DNA from: Actinomadura kijaniata NBRC 14229
GTDB lineage: Bacteria > Actinomycetota > Actinomycetes > Streptosporangiales > Streptosporangiaceae
DNA length: 58,048 bases
Assembly: GCF_001552175.1 (NCBI RefSeq)
Contig: NZ_BCQR01000061.1
Span: forward strand, 1 to 58,048
Direction: 5' to 3'
In this document: piece by piece, positions 1 to 8,978 of the stretch
How positions within the stretch are numbered: position 1 is the first letter of the stretch
Layout of the letters: every line of letters begins with the position of its first letter
Translations under genes and position numbers: made by a program
Notes under the pieces: model-generated
The model's database searches: none
What the model was told of the DNA's origin: nothing
Seen by the model: the letters and a program-made list of their open reading frames with translations, nothing else

Positions 1-97
1 AAGAGCAACGACAGCTGCTCCGGACGAAGACCCGGTCGGTCCGATCCCTGTTCACGCAGGGTGTTGGGCCGGGCGGGGATGGAGGTGGGATGTGACG

Positions 98-1366
98 ATG
101 ACCAGTGCCCAGCCCGTGACCCACGGAGCCGGGACCCCTGTGGGAGCGGCCGGGATCCCGGCCGGGTCGGCCGCTGCGACCGCGGCCGCGCTGCGCTCCA
201 TCAGCGATGAGATCGGCGCGATGTTTTATGAGCGTGAGAACGTGGTCCAGGCGCTGATGGCCGCGATCCTGGCCGGGCAGCACTCGCTGCTGCTGGGCCC
301 GCCGGGAACCGGCAAGTCCGCTCTGGCCCGGGAGCTGACCGGACGCATCACCGGTGCGCAGCTGTGGGAGATCCTGCTCAGCAAGTTCACCGACCCCAAG
401 CAGATGTTCGGTCCCATCGACGTGGCCGCGCTGACCCAGGGCCGCTACACCCAGATGTTCGACGGCCGGGCCACCCAGGCGCACATTGCGTTCATGGACG
501 AGATCTTCAAGTGCGGCACCGGCGCGCTGAACGCCACCCTGTCGCTGCTGAACGAGCGGATCTACCACCCCGAGAACGGTGCCCCGCCCATCAAGTGCCC
601 CCTGGTCAGCGCGATCACCGCCAGCAACGAACTGGGTCAGGGCGAGGAGACCGACGCCATCTACGACCGGCTGCTGGTGCGGCTGGAGGTCGACTACCTC
701 AGCGACCACACCCACTTCGCCAACCTGATCCGATCGGTGGCCACCCCCGCCGCCGGTGCGGCCGGGCCGCCGGGGCGGACCACCGTGGATCTGGCGAGCC
801 TGACCGAGGCGGTGCGGGTGCACGTCCCGGCGGTGCAGCTGGGCGACAACGTGGTGGATGCGGTGTGCGGCCTGCGTGCCGATCTGCGCAAGGCCGGTCT
901 GATCGCCTCCGACCGTCGCTGGAAGGCCGCGATGCGTTTGCTGCAGGCCCGGGCGTTCCTGCGGGGGAGCGTCCGTGCCAGCGAGGAGGACCTGGCGATC
1001 CTGACGCACGTGCTGTGGGACGTCCCCGACCAGCGGCCGACGGTGGAACGCCAGGTGCTGCAGATGGTCAACCCCAGCCTGCAGGAGGCACTGGATCTGG
1101 CCGAGGCTGTCGAGGAGTTGGCCGCCACCTTGGACTCGATGACCGGGCAGTCCCAAGAAGCCCTGGTCGAGTGGGCGACCAAGGAGGCCCGGGGCAAGCT
1201 GAGCCGCACCGGCGTGCGGCTGGAGCAGATGTGCCAGGAGGCCGCCGCGGCCGGGCGTTCCACCACCGAGCTGGAGCAGATGCTGGCCCGGTGCCGAGCG
1301 GTGACGAGCCGGGTCCTGGTGGAGTGCCTGGACATCGACCCCGCAGTGATCAACCGGATGGTGTGA
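98..1366 (+). CDS. MoxR/RavA-type AAA+ ATPase
   Basis: AAA+ ATPase of the MoxR/RavA class, 422 aa. The Walker A motif GPPGTGKS lies near residue 70 and the Walker B segment AFMDEIF near residue 133, followed by the sensor-like region TASNELGQG. I chose ATG 98 over the in-frame GTG 92 because the GGAGGTGG ribosome binding site is then correctly spaced. The next gene encodes a VWA-domain protein, the standard partner of MoxR ATPases. In known RavA-ViaA and MoxR-CoxE pairs the two act together as a chaperone or insertion machine. The substrate here cannot be inferred. A hairpin follows the stop codon. Confidence 0.93.
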   Translation: MTSAQPVTHGAGTPVGAAGIPAGSAAATAAALRSISDEIGAMFYERENVVQALMAAILAGQHSLLLGPPGTGKSALARELTGRITGAQLWEILLSKFTDPKQMFGPIDVAALTQGRYTQMFDGRATQAHIAFMDEIFKCGTGALNATLSLLNERIYHPENGAPPIKCPLVSAITASNELGQGEETDAIYDRLLVRLEVDYLSDHTHFANLIRSVATPAAGAAGPPGRTTVDLASLTEAVRVHVPAVQLGDNVVDAVCGLRADLRKAGLIASDRRWKAAMRLLQARAFLRGSVRASEEDLAILTHVLWDVPDQRPTVERQVLQMVNPSLQEALDLAEAVEELAATLDSMTGQSQEALVEWATKEARGKLSRTGVRLEQMCQEAAAAGRSTTELEQMLARCRAVTSRVLVECLDIDPAVINRMV

Positions 1367-1393
1367 CCCGCACCACAGCGACCGCTGCCCCTG

Positions 1394-1434
1394 AGCGCCG
1401 CCCGCCGACACACCGAGTGTCGGCGGGCGGCGCT
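1394..1434. terminator. Hairpin after the MoxR gene
   Basis: A perfect 17-bp stem (1394-1410 with 1418-1434) has a 7-nt loop and lies between the MoxR and VWA genes. There is no clean T tract. It could be an actinobacterial terminator or an mRNA-stabilising stem. Confidence 0.7.
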
Positions 1435-1502
1435 GCTTTGGGCTGCCCACCTGCTGCCCGTCGACCACCACCGCGGCCGCCGCCCGCGAAAGGAGCTCCT
1501 CA

Positions 1503-3239
1503 ATGACGTCCACTTCTGCCGGGTCCGACCAACCGCCGTCGGCACGGTCGGCACCGTCGATGATGTCGTCCGCGTCCCGGCCGGGGCGCAAACGCCGAGC
1601 TGGACGGCGGACCCTGACCAAGCTGCGGGACCTGGCCTCCCTGGCCGGACGCTGGGTCAGCCGCACCGCTGCACCCGGGCAGGGCGCCGCGGCGCTGGCG
1701 CCGACCGAGCCGCCGGCGACGCAGGCGATCCGCACCGACCGGTTCGACCAGATGCAGTGGCGCGAGGTCTACGACCAAGCGGGCGCGCTGCGCGAGCTCG
1801 GTCAGGAGCTGGGGCAGCGCTTCGATTACGCCACCGGCCTGCTAGCCGATGTGTGGGCGGCGGCCTACAAGGCCAGCCCGCAGGTGCGGTCGGCCGCCGA
1901 GATGGACGCCTCCCGCCTGATCAACCGGCAGGTGTGTGAGCAGCTGCTGGCGGCACCGGAGTTCCAGGCGCTGCGCCGCGAGACCGTCGGTGACCCCTAC
2001 ACTGCGGCGCTGGCGGTGATCTCCCAGAGTGGGCGGCTGGCCGGGCTGCTGGAGCGCACCGCCGAGGCCCAACGCGCCGCCGAGTTCGCCCAGCAGACCC
2101 GCCAGGCCGCCGACGAGCACGCCCAGCAAGTCGCCGCCGCGCTGCAGGCCGCCGAATCAGCCGCCGACGCCGACGGCAACGTGCCCGCTGCGCAGGCCCA
2201 GGTGCTCACCGACGCGATTCAGAGCGCCGAGCTGGCAGACCAGGCCGCCGCCGAGGTCGGCCAGCGCGCCCAAGAGCTGCTGACCCAGGTGGCTCCGGGG
2301 ATCCAGGCCACGGTGCGCGCCGCGGCCGCCCAGGCCACCACGCAGGTGCGCGCCGAAAAGCAGGCCATGGCCGCCTGGGGCATCGAGCCGGGCCAGCTGC
2401 AGCGCATGGACTTTGCCACCCGCGCCGACCTGGCCCAGCGCCTGACCGGCGGCAGGCTCAGCGAATTCGCCGACCTGATCGGCCGGTTCCGGGAGATGGC
2501 GGCCGCCGAACGCACCCGCACCCTGCACGGCTCCCCCGGCGAGGTGGTCGGTCTGACCCTGGGCGATGACCTGAGCCGTCTGACCGACGCCGAGATCGCC
2601 GCCCTGGCGCTTCCGGCCCTGCGCCCGCTGTTTGCCGCGCGGCTGGCCGAACGGCGGCTGATGGTGCACGACCAGCACGGCGAGCAGCCGGCGGGCAAGG
2701 GCCCCATCGTCGCCTGCGTGGACTGCTCGGGCTCGATGACCGCCAGCGATGGCACGCCCTACACCCGCGAGGCGTGGGCCAAAGCGTGCGCGCTGGCGCT
2801 GCTGGACCAGGCCCGCGCCGGACACCGCGATTTTGTCGGGGTGCTGTTCTCGGCCGCCCAACAGATCCAGGTGTTCGCCTTCCCGGCCGGTCAGCCCGTC
2901 AGCCCCGCGCAGATCGCCGACTTCGCCGAGCACTTCTTCGACGGCGGCACCAGCTTCCAGGCCCCGCTGGAGGCCGCCACCGACATCCTGCACACCGCTT
3001 TCACCACCGACCGCACCAGCAGCGGCGATGTCGTGTTCATCACCGACGGCCAGTGCCAGGTCGACGCCGACTGGCTGGCCGCCTGGCGCCAGCGCAAGGA
3101 CGCCCTGGGCTTTCGGGTGTTCGGCGTCGCTATCGCCACCTCGCTCGACCAGGGCCTGCGTCAGGTGGCCGACCACCTGCACAGCATCACCGACCTGACC
3201 GACCCCGGCAGCACCCGCCAGATCTTCCAGGTCCTGTGA
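1503..3239 (+). CDS. VWA-domain protein (ViaA/CoxE-like)
   Basis: 578 aa. The basic N-terminus and an Ala/Gln-rich helical middle (about residues 180-300) are followed by a C-terminal von Willebrand A domain from about residue 395. The metal-ion-dependent adhesion site is complete: DCSGS near residue 402, the Thr of DGGTSF near 481 and the Asp of ITDGQ near 514. An AGGAG site precedes ATG 1503. It sits directly behind the MoxR ATPase, as in RavA-ViaA systems, so the two probably form one ATPase-adaptor machine. Its role in this element is not known. Confidence 0.92.
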   Translation: MTSTSAGSDQPPSARSAPSMMSSASRPGRKRRAGRRTLTKLRDLASLAGRWVSRTAAPGQGAAALAPTEPPATQAIRTDRFDQMQWREVYDQAGALRELGQELGQRFDYATGLLADVWAAAYKASPQVRSAAEMDASRLINRQVCEQLLAAPEFQALRRETVGDPYTAALAVISQSGRLAGLLERTAEAQRAAEFAQQTRQAADEHAQQVAAALQAAESAADADGNVPAAQAQVLTDAIQSAELADQAAAEVGQRAQELLTQVAPGIQATVRAAAAQATTQVRAEKQAMAAWGIEPGQLQRMDFATRADLAQRLTGGRLSEFADLIGRFREMAAAERTRTLHGSPGEVVGLTLGDDLSRLTDAEIAALALPALRPLFAARLAERRLMVHDQHGEQPAGKGPIVACVDCSGSMTASDGTPYTREAWAKACALALLDQARAGHRDFVGVLFSAAQQIQVFAFPAGQPVSPAQIADFAEHFFDGGTSFQAPLEAATDILHTAFTTDRTSSGDVVFITDGQCQVDADWLAAWRQRKDALGFRVFGVAIATSLDQGLRQVADHLHSITDLTDPGSTRQIFQVL

Positions 3240-3316
3240 CCGCCCATCCCACCGACCCTGCCTGTCCCGCCGACCCTGCCCGTCCACGCGTCCCCGACCG
3301 GAACGGAGCCGCCACC

Positions 3317-4435
3317 ATGACCCACCGCCCCTCCGCCAGCCTGACCCCCGCCACTCCGCTGCCCACCCCGACCGGACCGGCGAGCGCGTCGCAGCGGCCC
3401 GGCACCCGCGCCATGACCGCCAGCCTGGACGCCTACACCGCCGCGATGGACGACCCCGGCGCCCCGCTGCTGGGCCACGTGGTGCTCTACTCGGTGTTCG
3501 AGGGCCGGGTCCGGCACACCGACCTGGAGCGCTGGTTCATCGAGCTGGGGCTGGACGCGGCGCTGCTGCCGCCGGCCATCCGCGCCATCGACGCCTTCGA
3601 GCAGGTCACCGGCGCACGCGGCGTGAACCACAAGTACGCCCTGGAATCGGGTCAGCCGGCCACCGGCAACAGCCAGAGCGCCCGCCGCACCAGCGGCCAG
3701 GCGGTGGAGATCACCCTGATGTGGCGGCACGTGCGCCGCGACCGCCACAGCATCGTGCGCCACTTGGTGCGCGAGGTCCGCGACGCCACCCACAGCACCC
3801 TGACCTACTCCCAGGTCGCCGAGTGCGAGTTCGTCCGCGACACCCGCCCCGGCGTGCCCCGCGGCGCTGGGAGCCTGCGCGTCAACCCCGACTACAGCGC
3901 CCTGGCCACGCTGGGCCTGCGCGAGGCCGAGACCGTCATGCACCTGCTGGATGAGGTCCGCACCACCTACCAGCAGCGCTGCCACTACTACACCGGCGAC
4001 CGGCTGCGGACCCTGGTCCACGACTACGTGGTGCACCTGGACGCCATCAAGGTGCGCCCCACCGGCGGGGTGTACTTCGTGCACCGCGCGCACGCCGACA
4101 TCCTGGCCCGACTGCGGACCCTGGTGTCGCGGCTGGGCCCCAAGAGCGAGCTGTCGCGCATCCCCATCCCCGACCAGCATGAGATGCGCAGCATGATCGA
4201 GACGGCGTGGGCCAACCAGGCCCGCGACGAACTGGACCGCCTGTCGCACGACATCGTGCAGGCACGCCGCAACGGTGCCTCCGACAAGGCCATCGAAGCC
4301 CTGCACCGGCGGTTCACGGCCCTCAAGAAATCCACCGAACAGCACGCCCAGGTGCTGTCGCTGTCGCTGGGCGACACCCAGGCCGCCCTGAGGACCGTCA
4401 ACGCCCAGCTCGCCACGCTGCTGGTCAGCGCCTGA
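3317..4435 (+). CDS. Conserved hypothetical protein, possibly DUF6744
   Basis: 372 aa. The frame is open further upstream, but the VWA gene occupies that DNA and ATG 3317 follows a GGAGC-like site. The protein looks soluble and largely helical, with a C-terminal stretch (about 290-350) of likely coiled coil. It resembles DUF6744 proteins of actinobacterial mobile elements by general layout, which is recognition from memory and not a search. Position 3' of MoxR-VWA suggests a third member of the same unit. Confidence 0.8.
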   Translation: MTHRPSASLTPATPLPTPTGPASASQRPGTRAMTASLDAYTAAMDDPGAPLLGHVVLYSVFEGRVRHTDLERWFIELGLDAALLPPAIRAIDAFEQVTGARGVNHKYALESGQPATGNSQSARRTSGQAVEITLMWRHVRRDRHSIVRHLVREVRDATHSTLTYSQVAECEFVRDTRPGVPRGAGSLRVNPDYSALATLGLREAETVMHLLDEVRTTYQQRCHYYTGDRLRTLVHDYVVHLDAIKVRPTGGVYFVHRAHADILARLRTLVSRLGPKSELSRIPIPDQHEMRSMIETAWANQARDELDRLSHDIVQARRNGASDKAIEALHRRFTALKKSTEQHAQVLSLSLGDTQAALRTVNAQLATLLVSA

Positions 4436-4480
4436 CAGGACGCGATGGGTCCGCTGCCCCAGCGACCCCATCGCGTCCTG
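4436..4480. terminator. Hairpin
   Basis: A 14-bp perfect stem (4436-4449 with 4467-4480) immediately follows the stop codon of the preceding gene and precedes the ParB-like gene. Confidence 0.65.
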
Positions 4481-4547
4481 CCGATCGCGTGACCCCCGCG
4501 CAGCAGCAACGCCCGTACCACACCCCGTTGACCAGAAAGGATCACCG

Positions 4548-6488
4548 ATGAGTGCCCCTGTCACGGCCGACACCGAACCGCAGACCGCACCGACCGACCC
4601 GGCCCAGGAGAACGGCCGGACGGAGTTCGTGCCGCAGGCCCAGCCGATGATGCCGCTGGACCGGATCAAGCCCGACCCGCTCAACCCCCGCCGCACCGAG
4701 GAGGAGCTCGACCTGAACCCGCAGTTCCTGGACTCGCTGAGGCCGGGGGTGAACCAGCCGGTGCGGCTGCGGATCGACCCCGACGAGCCGGGCATGTTCT
4801 TCCTGGTCGCCGGACACCGGCGCGTGGCGGGCGCCAGGAAGGTCGGGCTGACCGAGGTCCCCTACAGCCTCAAGACCGACTCCAGCCAGGGCGCGGCGCT
4901 GGTGGAGATGTACACCGAGAACTCCCCCGCCCTGCGCAAGAACTTCGATCCGCTCCAGGAGGTCCTGGTCCTGGGGCAGGCCCACCAGGCCGGGGTGACC
5001 AAGAAGCAGCTCAGCGCCGACACCGGGCTCAAGCCCGCCGAGGTCCGTCAGGCGGTGAAGGCCGGTCAGATGGCACCCAGCCGCATGCAGGAGCTGCGGG
5101 ACAGCGGCTACGACTGGGACCTGATCGAACTGGAGGTGCTGGCCGGATTCGACGAGGACGACACCGCGGCCGTCGAGGCGCTGTACCGGGCCAAGGCGTT
5201 CGGCCAGTCGCTGGAGCACGTGGCCAGCCAGATCCGCGCCCAGCGCCAGGAGCAGGCCGAGCACGAGCGCCTGGTGGCCGAGCTGACCCGGCAGGGTGTC
5301 ACCATCACCGAGGAGGTGCCCGCCGGAGGCCTGCGGCTGAGCGAGCTGACCCCCGGGGACGGCCAGGCCGAGGAGCTGACCGTCGAGCAGCACGCCAGCT
5401 GCCCCGGGCACGGGGTGTACTTCTGGTACTCGCCGACCGAGCCGACGGCCTACTGCGCCGATCCCCAGCAGTACGGCCACGGCTACCAGAACCCGGCGAC
5501 GGGCGAACGGATGCGGCTGCGCGCCGAACTGATCGCGGCCGGGTACACCTTCGCCGACCAGGTTCCCGCCGGGTCCTACGCGCTGGACCTGCTGGAGCAC
5601 GACGGCAAGCCGCTGGACGCCGCCGAGCACGCCCAGTGCCCGGGCGCCAGGGTCCACATCCCCAGCTTCCAGCGGGACGGGCTGGAGGCGGTGCACCTGT
5701 GCCAGCACCCGCAGACGCACGGACACACCATCCGACCGGGCAAGACCCTCCACGCCACCCACGGCGCCACCGAGACCAACGAGATCCCACGTGAGCTGGT
5801 GGTGCGGGGCAACCGGGAGTGGCTGGCCGCCACCGAGGTGCGCCGCAAGTTCCTGCAGATGCTGGCCCGGCGCCGCACCAGTGGTCAGGAGGTCGGCGCG
5901 TTCGTGAGCCGCTACCTGCTGGTGATGCCGACGCCGGTGCGCGAATGCCTGGGCACACGCGCGACCGAGCTGCTGTTCCAGCAGTTCGCCGGCAAGAGCT
6001 TCGAGGACGCGGCCAAGGAGGCGGCCACCGCATCGGCGGGGCGGCGGCAGGTGCTGCTGATGGCCGAGATCCTGGCCGCGATGGAGTACGAGGTCGCCGG
6101 TCCCAACGACCGGCGCTTCACCTGGCGCACCGACGGCAAGTCCAATCCCCACTGCCGCCGCCCGGTGGCGGGCGCCTACCTGAAGGAGCTGGTGGCCTTC
6201 GGGTACCAGCCGTCGCCGATCGAGAAGGCCGTCATCAACGGGGTCCCCTACACCGGTGCTGACCCCGACCAGGCCGAGGTCAACGGCGACAACCACGGGG
6301 ACAGCGACGGGGACAGCGACGGGAACGAGGTCGGAGCCGGGGCCGGCGACGAAACGGCCCCCAAGGATCCGGCGGCCGCCGCGACCACGAGCGAGTCCGC
6401 GGACGAGGGCACGACCGACATCGCGCAGAGCACCGGGCAGGACACCGGACAGGGCGAGGCCGAACAGCCCGTGGCCACGGCCGCCTGA
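4548..6488 (+). CDS. ParB-like nuclease-domain protein with Cys/His repeats
   Basis: 646 aa. The N-terminal ParB/Sulfiredoxin-like fold covers about residues 25-140, with the signature AGHRRVAGARK near residue 89, followed by a helix-turn-helix-like segment (about 145-190). The middle contains two related Cys/His units, HASCPGH near 282 and HAQCPGA near 364, each followed by a C-x(5-7)-H stretch, which may bind zinc. The C-terminal 70 residues are acidic and low complexity. No ParA is adjacent, so this is more likely a ParB-like DNA-binding or CTPase protein of the element than part of a standard parABS pair. Confidence 0.88.
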   Translation: MSAPVTADTEPQTAPTDPAQENGRTEFVPQAQPMMPLDRIKPDPLNPRRTEEELDLNPQFLDSLRPGVNQPVRLRIDPDEPGMFFLVAGHRRVAGARKVGLTEVPYSLKTDSSQGAALVEMYTENSPALRKNFDPLQEVLVLGQAHQAGVTKKQLSADTGLKPAEVRQAVKAGQMAPSRMQELRDSGYDWDLIELEVLAGFDEDDTAAVEALYRAKAFGQSLEHVASQIRAQRQEQAEHERLVAELTRQGVTITEEVPAGGLRLSELTPGDGQAEELTVEQHASCPGHGVYFWYSPTEPTAYCADPQQYGHGYQNPATGERMRLRAELIAAGYTFADQVPAGSYALDLLEHDGKPLDAAEHAQCPGARVHIPSFQRDGLEAVHLCQHPQTHGHTIRPGKTLHATHGATETNEIPRELVVRGNREWLAATEVRRKFLQMLARRRTSGQEVGAFVSRYLLVMPTPVRECLGTRATELLFQQFAGKSFEDAAKEAATASAGRRQVLLMAEILAAMEYEVAGPNDRRFTWRTDGKSNPHCRRPVAGAYLKELVAFGYQPSPIEKAVINGVPYTGADPDQAEVNGDNHGDSDGDSDGNEVGAGAGDETAPKDPAAAATTSESADEGTTDIAQSTGQDTGQGEAEQPVATAA

Positions 6489-6510
6489 TCGTTCCCGATC
6501 CCACCAGACC

Positions 6511-6550
6511 AGCAGCGCCGCCGCTTCGATCCCGAAGCGGCGGCGCTGCT
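6511..6550. terminator. Hairpin
   Basis: An 18-bp perfect stem (6511-6528 with 6533-6550) with a 4-nt loop separates the ParB-like and YqaJ genes. Confidence 0.7.
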
Positions 6551-6583
6551 GTATCCGCACCCACGATAGGAAGGAGGGTCGCA

Positions 6584-7219
6584 TTGCCCACGACGGGCGA
6601 TCTGGTGCCGGGCCTGCCCGACGCCCGCCTGATCGCACCCGCCGACCTGGCCGACAAGGACCGGCCCCTGTGGTTGCAGCTGCGCCGCCAGGGGCTGGGC
6701 GGCAGCGACATCGCTGCGATCTGTGGTCTGAACCCTTACACCAGCGCCTTGGCGGTCTACCACGACAAACGCGGAGAGCTGCCGTATGAGGGCGAGTCCC
6801 AGGCGGCCCGGTGGGGGCGACGCCTGGAGGAGGTCATCGCCCAAGGCTGGTCAGAGGAGACCGGCATCCCGGTGCACCACTCGCCGGGCATGCTGGCCCA
6901 CCTGGACCTGCCGTGGATGCTGGCCAACCCCGACCGCACCTTCGGCGAGGGCCGACTGAAGATCCTGGAGATCAAGAACCGGTCGGCCTGGCAGGACGCC
7001 GACTGGCAGCACGGGGTACCTGACGGCCCCGCACTGCAGCTGCAGTGGTACCTGGCCGTCACCGGCGCCGAGTTCGGAGCGGTCGCCGCCCTGGTCGGCG
7101 GGAACCGCCTGCGCTACCACTACCTGGACCGCGACCAGGCGCTCATCGATGACCTGATCAAGATCGCCGAGCGGTTCTGGGCGGATGTGCAGGCGGGGCG
7201 GCCACCCGCGACCTGCTGA
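6584..7219 (+). CDS. YqaJ-type exonuclease, N-terminal part (frameshifted)
   Basis: 211 aa covering the nuclease domain of the YqaJ/lambda exonuclease family. GGSDIAAICG lies near residue 43 and the catalytic-type LEIKNR near residue 126. The TTG start at 6584 has a perfect AAGGAGG site 6 nt upstream. The family degrades one strand of duplex ends for phage-type recombination with an annealing protein; the Sak4-like gene follows. The frame stops at 7217 just after WADVQAGRPP, but coding continues in another frame to 7584 with the family's usual C-terminal region. A single missing base near the G-run at 7195-7198 would explain this. Confidence 0.85.
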   Translation: MPTTGDLVPGLPDARLIAPADLADKDRPLWLQLRRQGLGGSDIAAICGLNPYTSALAVYHDKRGELPYEGESQAARWGRRLEEVIAQGWSEETGIPVHHSPGMLAHLDLPWMLANPDRTFGEGRLKILEIKNRSAWQDADWQHGVPDGPALQLQWYLAVTGAEFGAVAALVGGNRLRYHYLDRDQALIDDLIKIAERFWADVQAGRPPATC

Positions 7220-7266
7220 CCCGGCGCACCACCAGCGGCACCGACCACCATGCCGAGGCCGCGGCC

Positions 7267-7584
7267 GTGGAGCCGCTGCTGGAACGTCGCCATCAGCTCC
7301 AAGAAGCCATCGCGGCCGCCACCGCCGAGCTGGACCAGGTGGAGAACCAGATGATCGCCGAGCTCGGCGGCGCCGAGACCTGCATCGTCGACGGCCAGCC
7401 GGTCTACTCCTTCACCCCGCACGGCGGCGTGGCCACCAAACGGCTGCGCACCGACCGTCCCGACCTGTGGCGCAGCTACCTGGTGCCGAGCTTGAAGTTC
7501 GACACCCGGGCCTTCAAGGCCGACCACCCCGAGCTGTATGCGGCCTACCGGGGCCGCGCTTTGACCGTGCACCACCAGCCATGA
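7267..7584 (+). CDS. YqaJ-type exonuclease, C-terminal part in shifted frame
   Basis: 105 aa counted from a GTG at 7267, but this start has no convincing ribosome binding site. The same frame is open back through 7200 and reads ATRDLL and onwards, continuing the upstream protein. The sequence (helical linker, then VDGQPVYSF and a DLYAAYRG-like tail) matches the C-terminal region usually fused to actinobacterial YqaJ proteins. It is therefore probably the second half of one gene, separated by a -1-type frameshift, sequencing error or programmed slip. Confidence 0.6.
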   Translation: MEPLLERRHQLQEAIAAATAELDQVENQMIAELGGAETCIVDGQPVYSFTPHGGVATKRLRTDRPDLWRSYLVPSLKFDTRAFKADHPELYAAYRGRALTVHHQP

Positions 7585-7597
7585 ACGGAGGGACACT

Positions 7598-8884
7598 GTG
7601 AGCGACCTGGGCACCTTGCACCAGCGTGTCAATGCCAGCCCCTACGCCTCGGGACGCGCCCCCCACCCCGACGACGACCCCTCGGCCGACCACAGTTCCA
7701 CCGAGCGCTGGGGCGGCGGAATCGACGACGGCCTGGTGTTCGTGCCCGCCACCAAGGAACAGGCCAAGGCGCGGGTGGCGTTGGTGGGCCCCTCGGGGTC
7801 GGGCAAGACCTACACCGCGCTGCAGTTGGCCACCGGTCTGGTGGCAGGCGACCCCACCACCGCCCACCTGGGCGGACGCGGCATCGGCGTCATCGACACC
7901 GAGCGCAACTCCGCCAGCAAGTACGCCCACCTGTTCCAGTTCTCCCGCACCCGCGTACCACTGCAGGACTTCGACCCCAACCGGCTGATCCGGGCGCTGG
8001 CCGCCGCCGCGGCCCAGGACATCCCGGTGATCGTGATCGACTCGTTCTCGCACTTTTGGGCCGGGCACGGCGGGGTGCTGGAGCTGGTCGACCAGGCGGC
8101 GCGCCACAACTACGGCGGCAACAAGTTCGGCGGATGGAACGAGGTCACCCCGCGCGAACGGCAGATGATCGACGCCCTGCTCAGCTACCCCGGACACATC
8201 ATCGTCACCATGCGCGCCAAGACCAAGTACGTCATGGCCGAGGTCAACGGTAAGCAGACCCCGCGCAAGGTCGGCACGACGGCGGTGCAGCGCGAAGGCA
8301 TCGACTACGAGTTCGACGTGGTGGGCGAGATGGACGCCTCCAACACGCTGAGCATCACCAAGACCCGCTGCCCCGAGCTCAACGGCCGCGTCATCGCCCA
8401 GCCGGGCATGGAGCTGGCCTACAACCTGCTCAAATGGCTCAACGACGGGGTCCCCCGCCCCACCATCAACGACCTGCGAGCCGCCGCGGCCCAGCCCGAG
8501 GCGACCAAGGCCGACCTGCGCGAGCTGTACAGCCAGGCGATGAACCTGGGGCTGGGCAACGCGGTGACCTTCGGCGATGACCGGCGAACGCTGCTGACCT
8601 TGACGGAGTACATCAGCCGGCGCGGCCAGCAGGCCCCCGACCATCTCGCCGCCCCGCCCGTCGCCAACCCCGCGGACCAGAGCACCGGACCGGGCGCCGG
8701 TGCGCTCCCACCGGCGCCGGCGGAGCCCCCTCCCAGCACCTCGCCGACCGATCCGGCGTCTGGACCGACGAGCGACCACTCGGCAGGGCCGGCAGCCGAA
8801 TGGCCGATGGCGCAGCCGCCTGGAGCGCCGTGGGACAACGCGCCGCCCGCCAGCAATGAGCCGGACCACTCTCCCCAGTTCTGA
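7598..8884 (+). CDS. Sak4-like/RecA-fold AAA ATPase
   Basis: 428 aa from a GTG start with a GGAGGG site. RecA-like P-loop VGPSGSGKT lies near residue 65, the Walker B-like strand VIVIDSFSHFW near residue 145, and MRAKTKYV near 206. The C-terminal 90 residues are Pro/Ala-rich. This layout matches phage single-strand-annealing ATPases (Sak4 group, AAA_24-type). Together with the preceding YqaJ nuclease it would make a Red-like recombination pair. SSB genes in the same element are likely partners. Confidence 0.85.
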   Translation: MSDLGTLHQRVNASPYASGRAPHPDDDPSADHSSTERWGGGIDDGLVFVPATKEQAKARVALVGPSGSGKTYTALQLATGLVAGDPTTAHLGGRGIGVIDTERNSASKYAHLFQFSRTRVPLQDFDPNRLIRALAAAAAQDIPVIVIDSFSHFWAGHGGVLELVDQAARHNYGGNKFGGWNEVTPRERQMIDALLSYPGHIIVTMRAKTKYVMAEVNGKQTPRKVGTTAVQREGIDYEFDVVGEMDASNTLSITKTRCPELNGRVIAQPGMELAYNLLKWLNDGVPRPTINDLRAAAAQPEATKADLRELYSQAMNLGLGNAVTFGDDRRTLLTLTEYISRRGQQAPDHLAAPPVANPADQSTGPGAGALPPAPAEPPPSTSPTDPASGPTSDHSAGPAAEWPMAQPPGAPWDNAPPASNEPDHSPQF

Positions 8885-8899
8885 TACCGCCCTCCAGCA

Positions 8900-8936
8900 C
8901 CGCAGCACCTGGCCGTGAGCAGGTCAGGTGCTGCGG
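8900..8936. terminator. Hairpin
   Basis: An 11-bp stem (8900-8910 with 8926-8936) lies shortly after the Sak4-like gene. Confidence 0.5.
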
Positions 8937-8978
8937 CGTATGCCCACCAGCTGATCGGCCGCCCGTTGAGGAGGAACC

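Noticed and set aside
2157..3287. Long minus-strand open frame opposite the VWA gene
   Set aside because: The plus strand encodes an intact VWA domain with conserved metal-site residues; the antisense product has no recognisable feature.
4542..6638. A 698-codon open frame on the minus strand
   Set aside because: It is antisense to the clear ParB-like gene and has low-complexity Gly/Val/Leu composition typical of shadow frames in GC-rich DNA.
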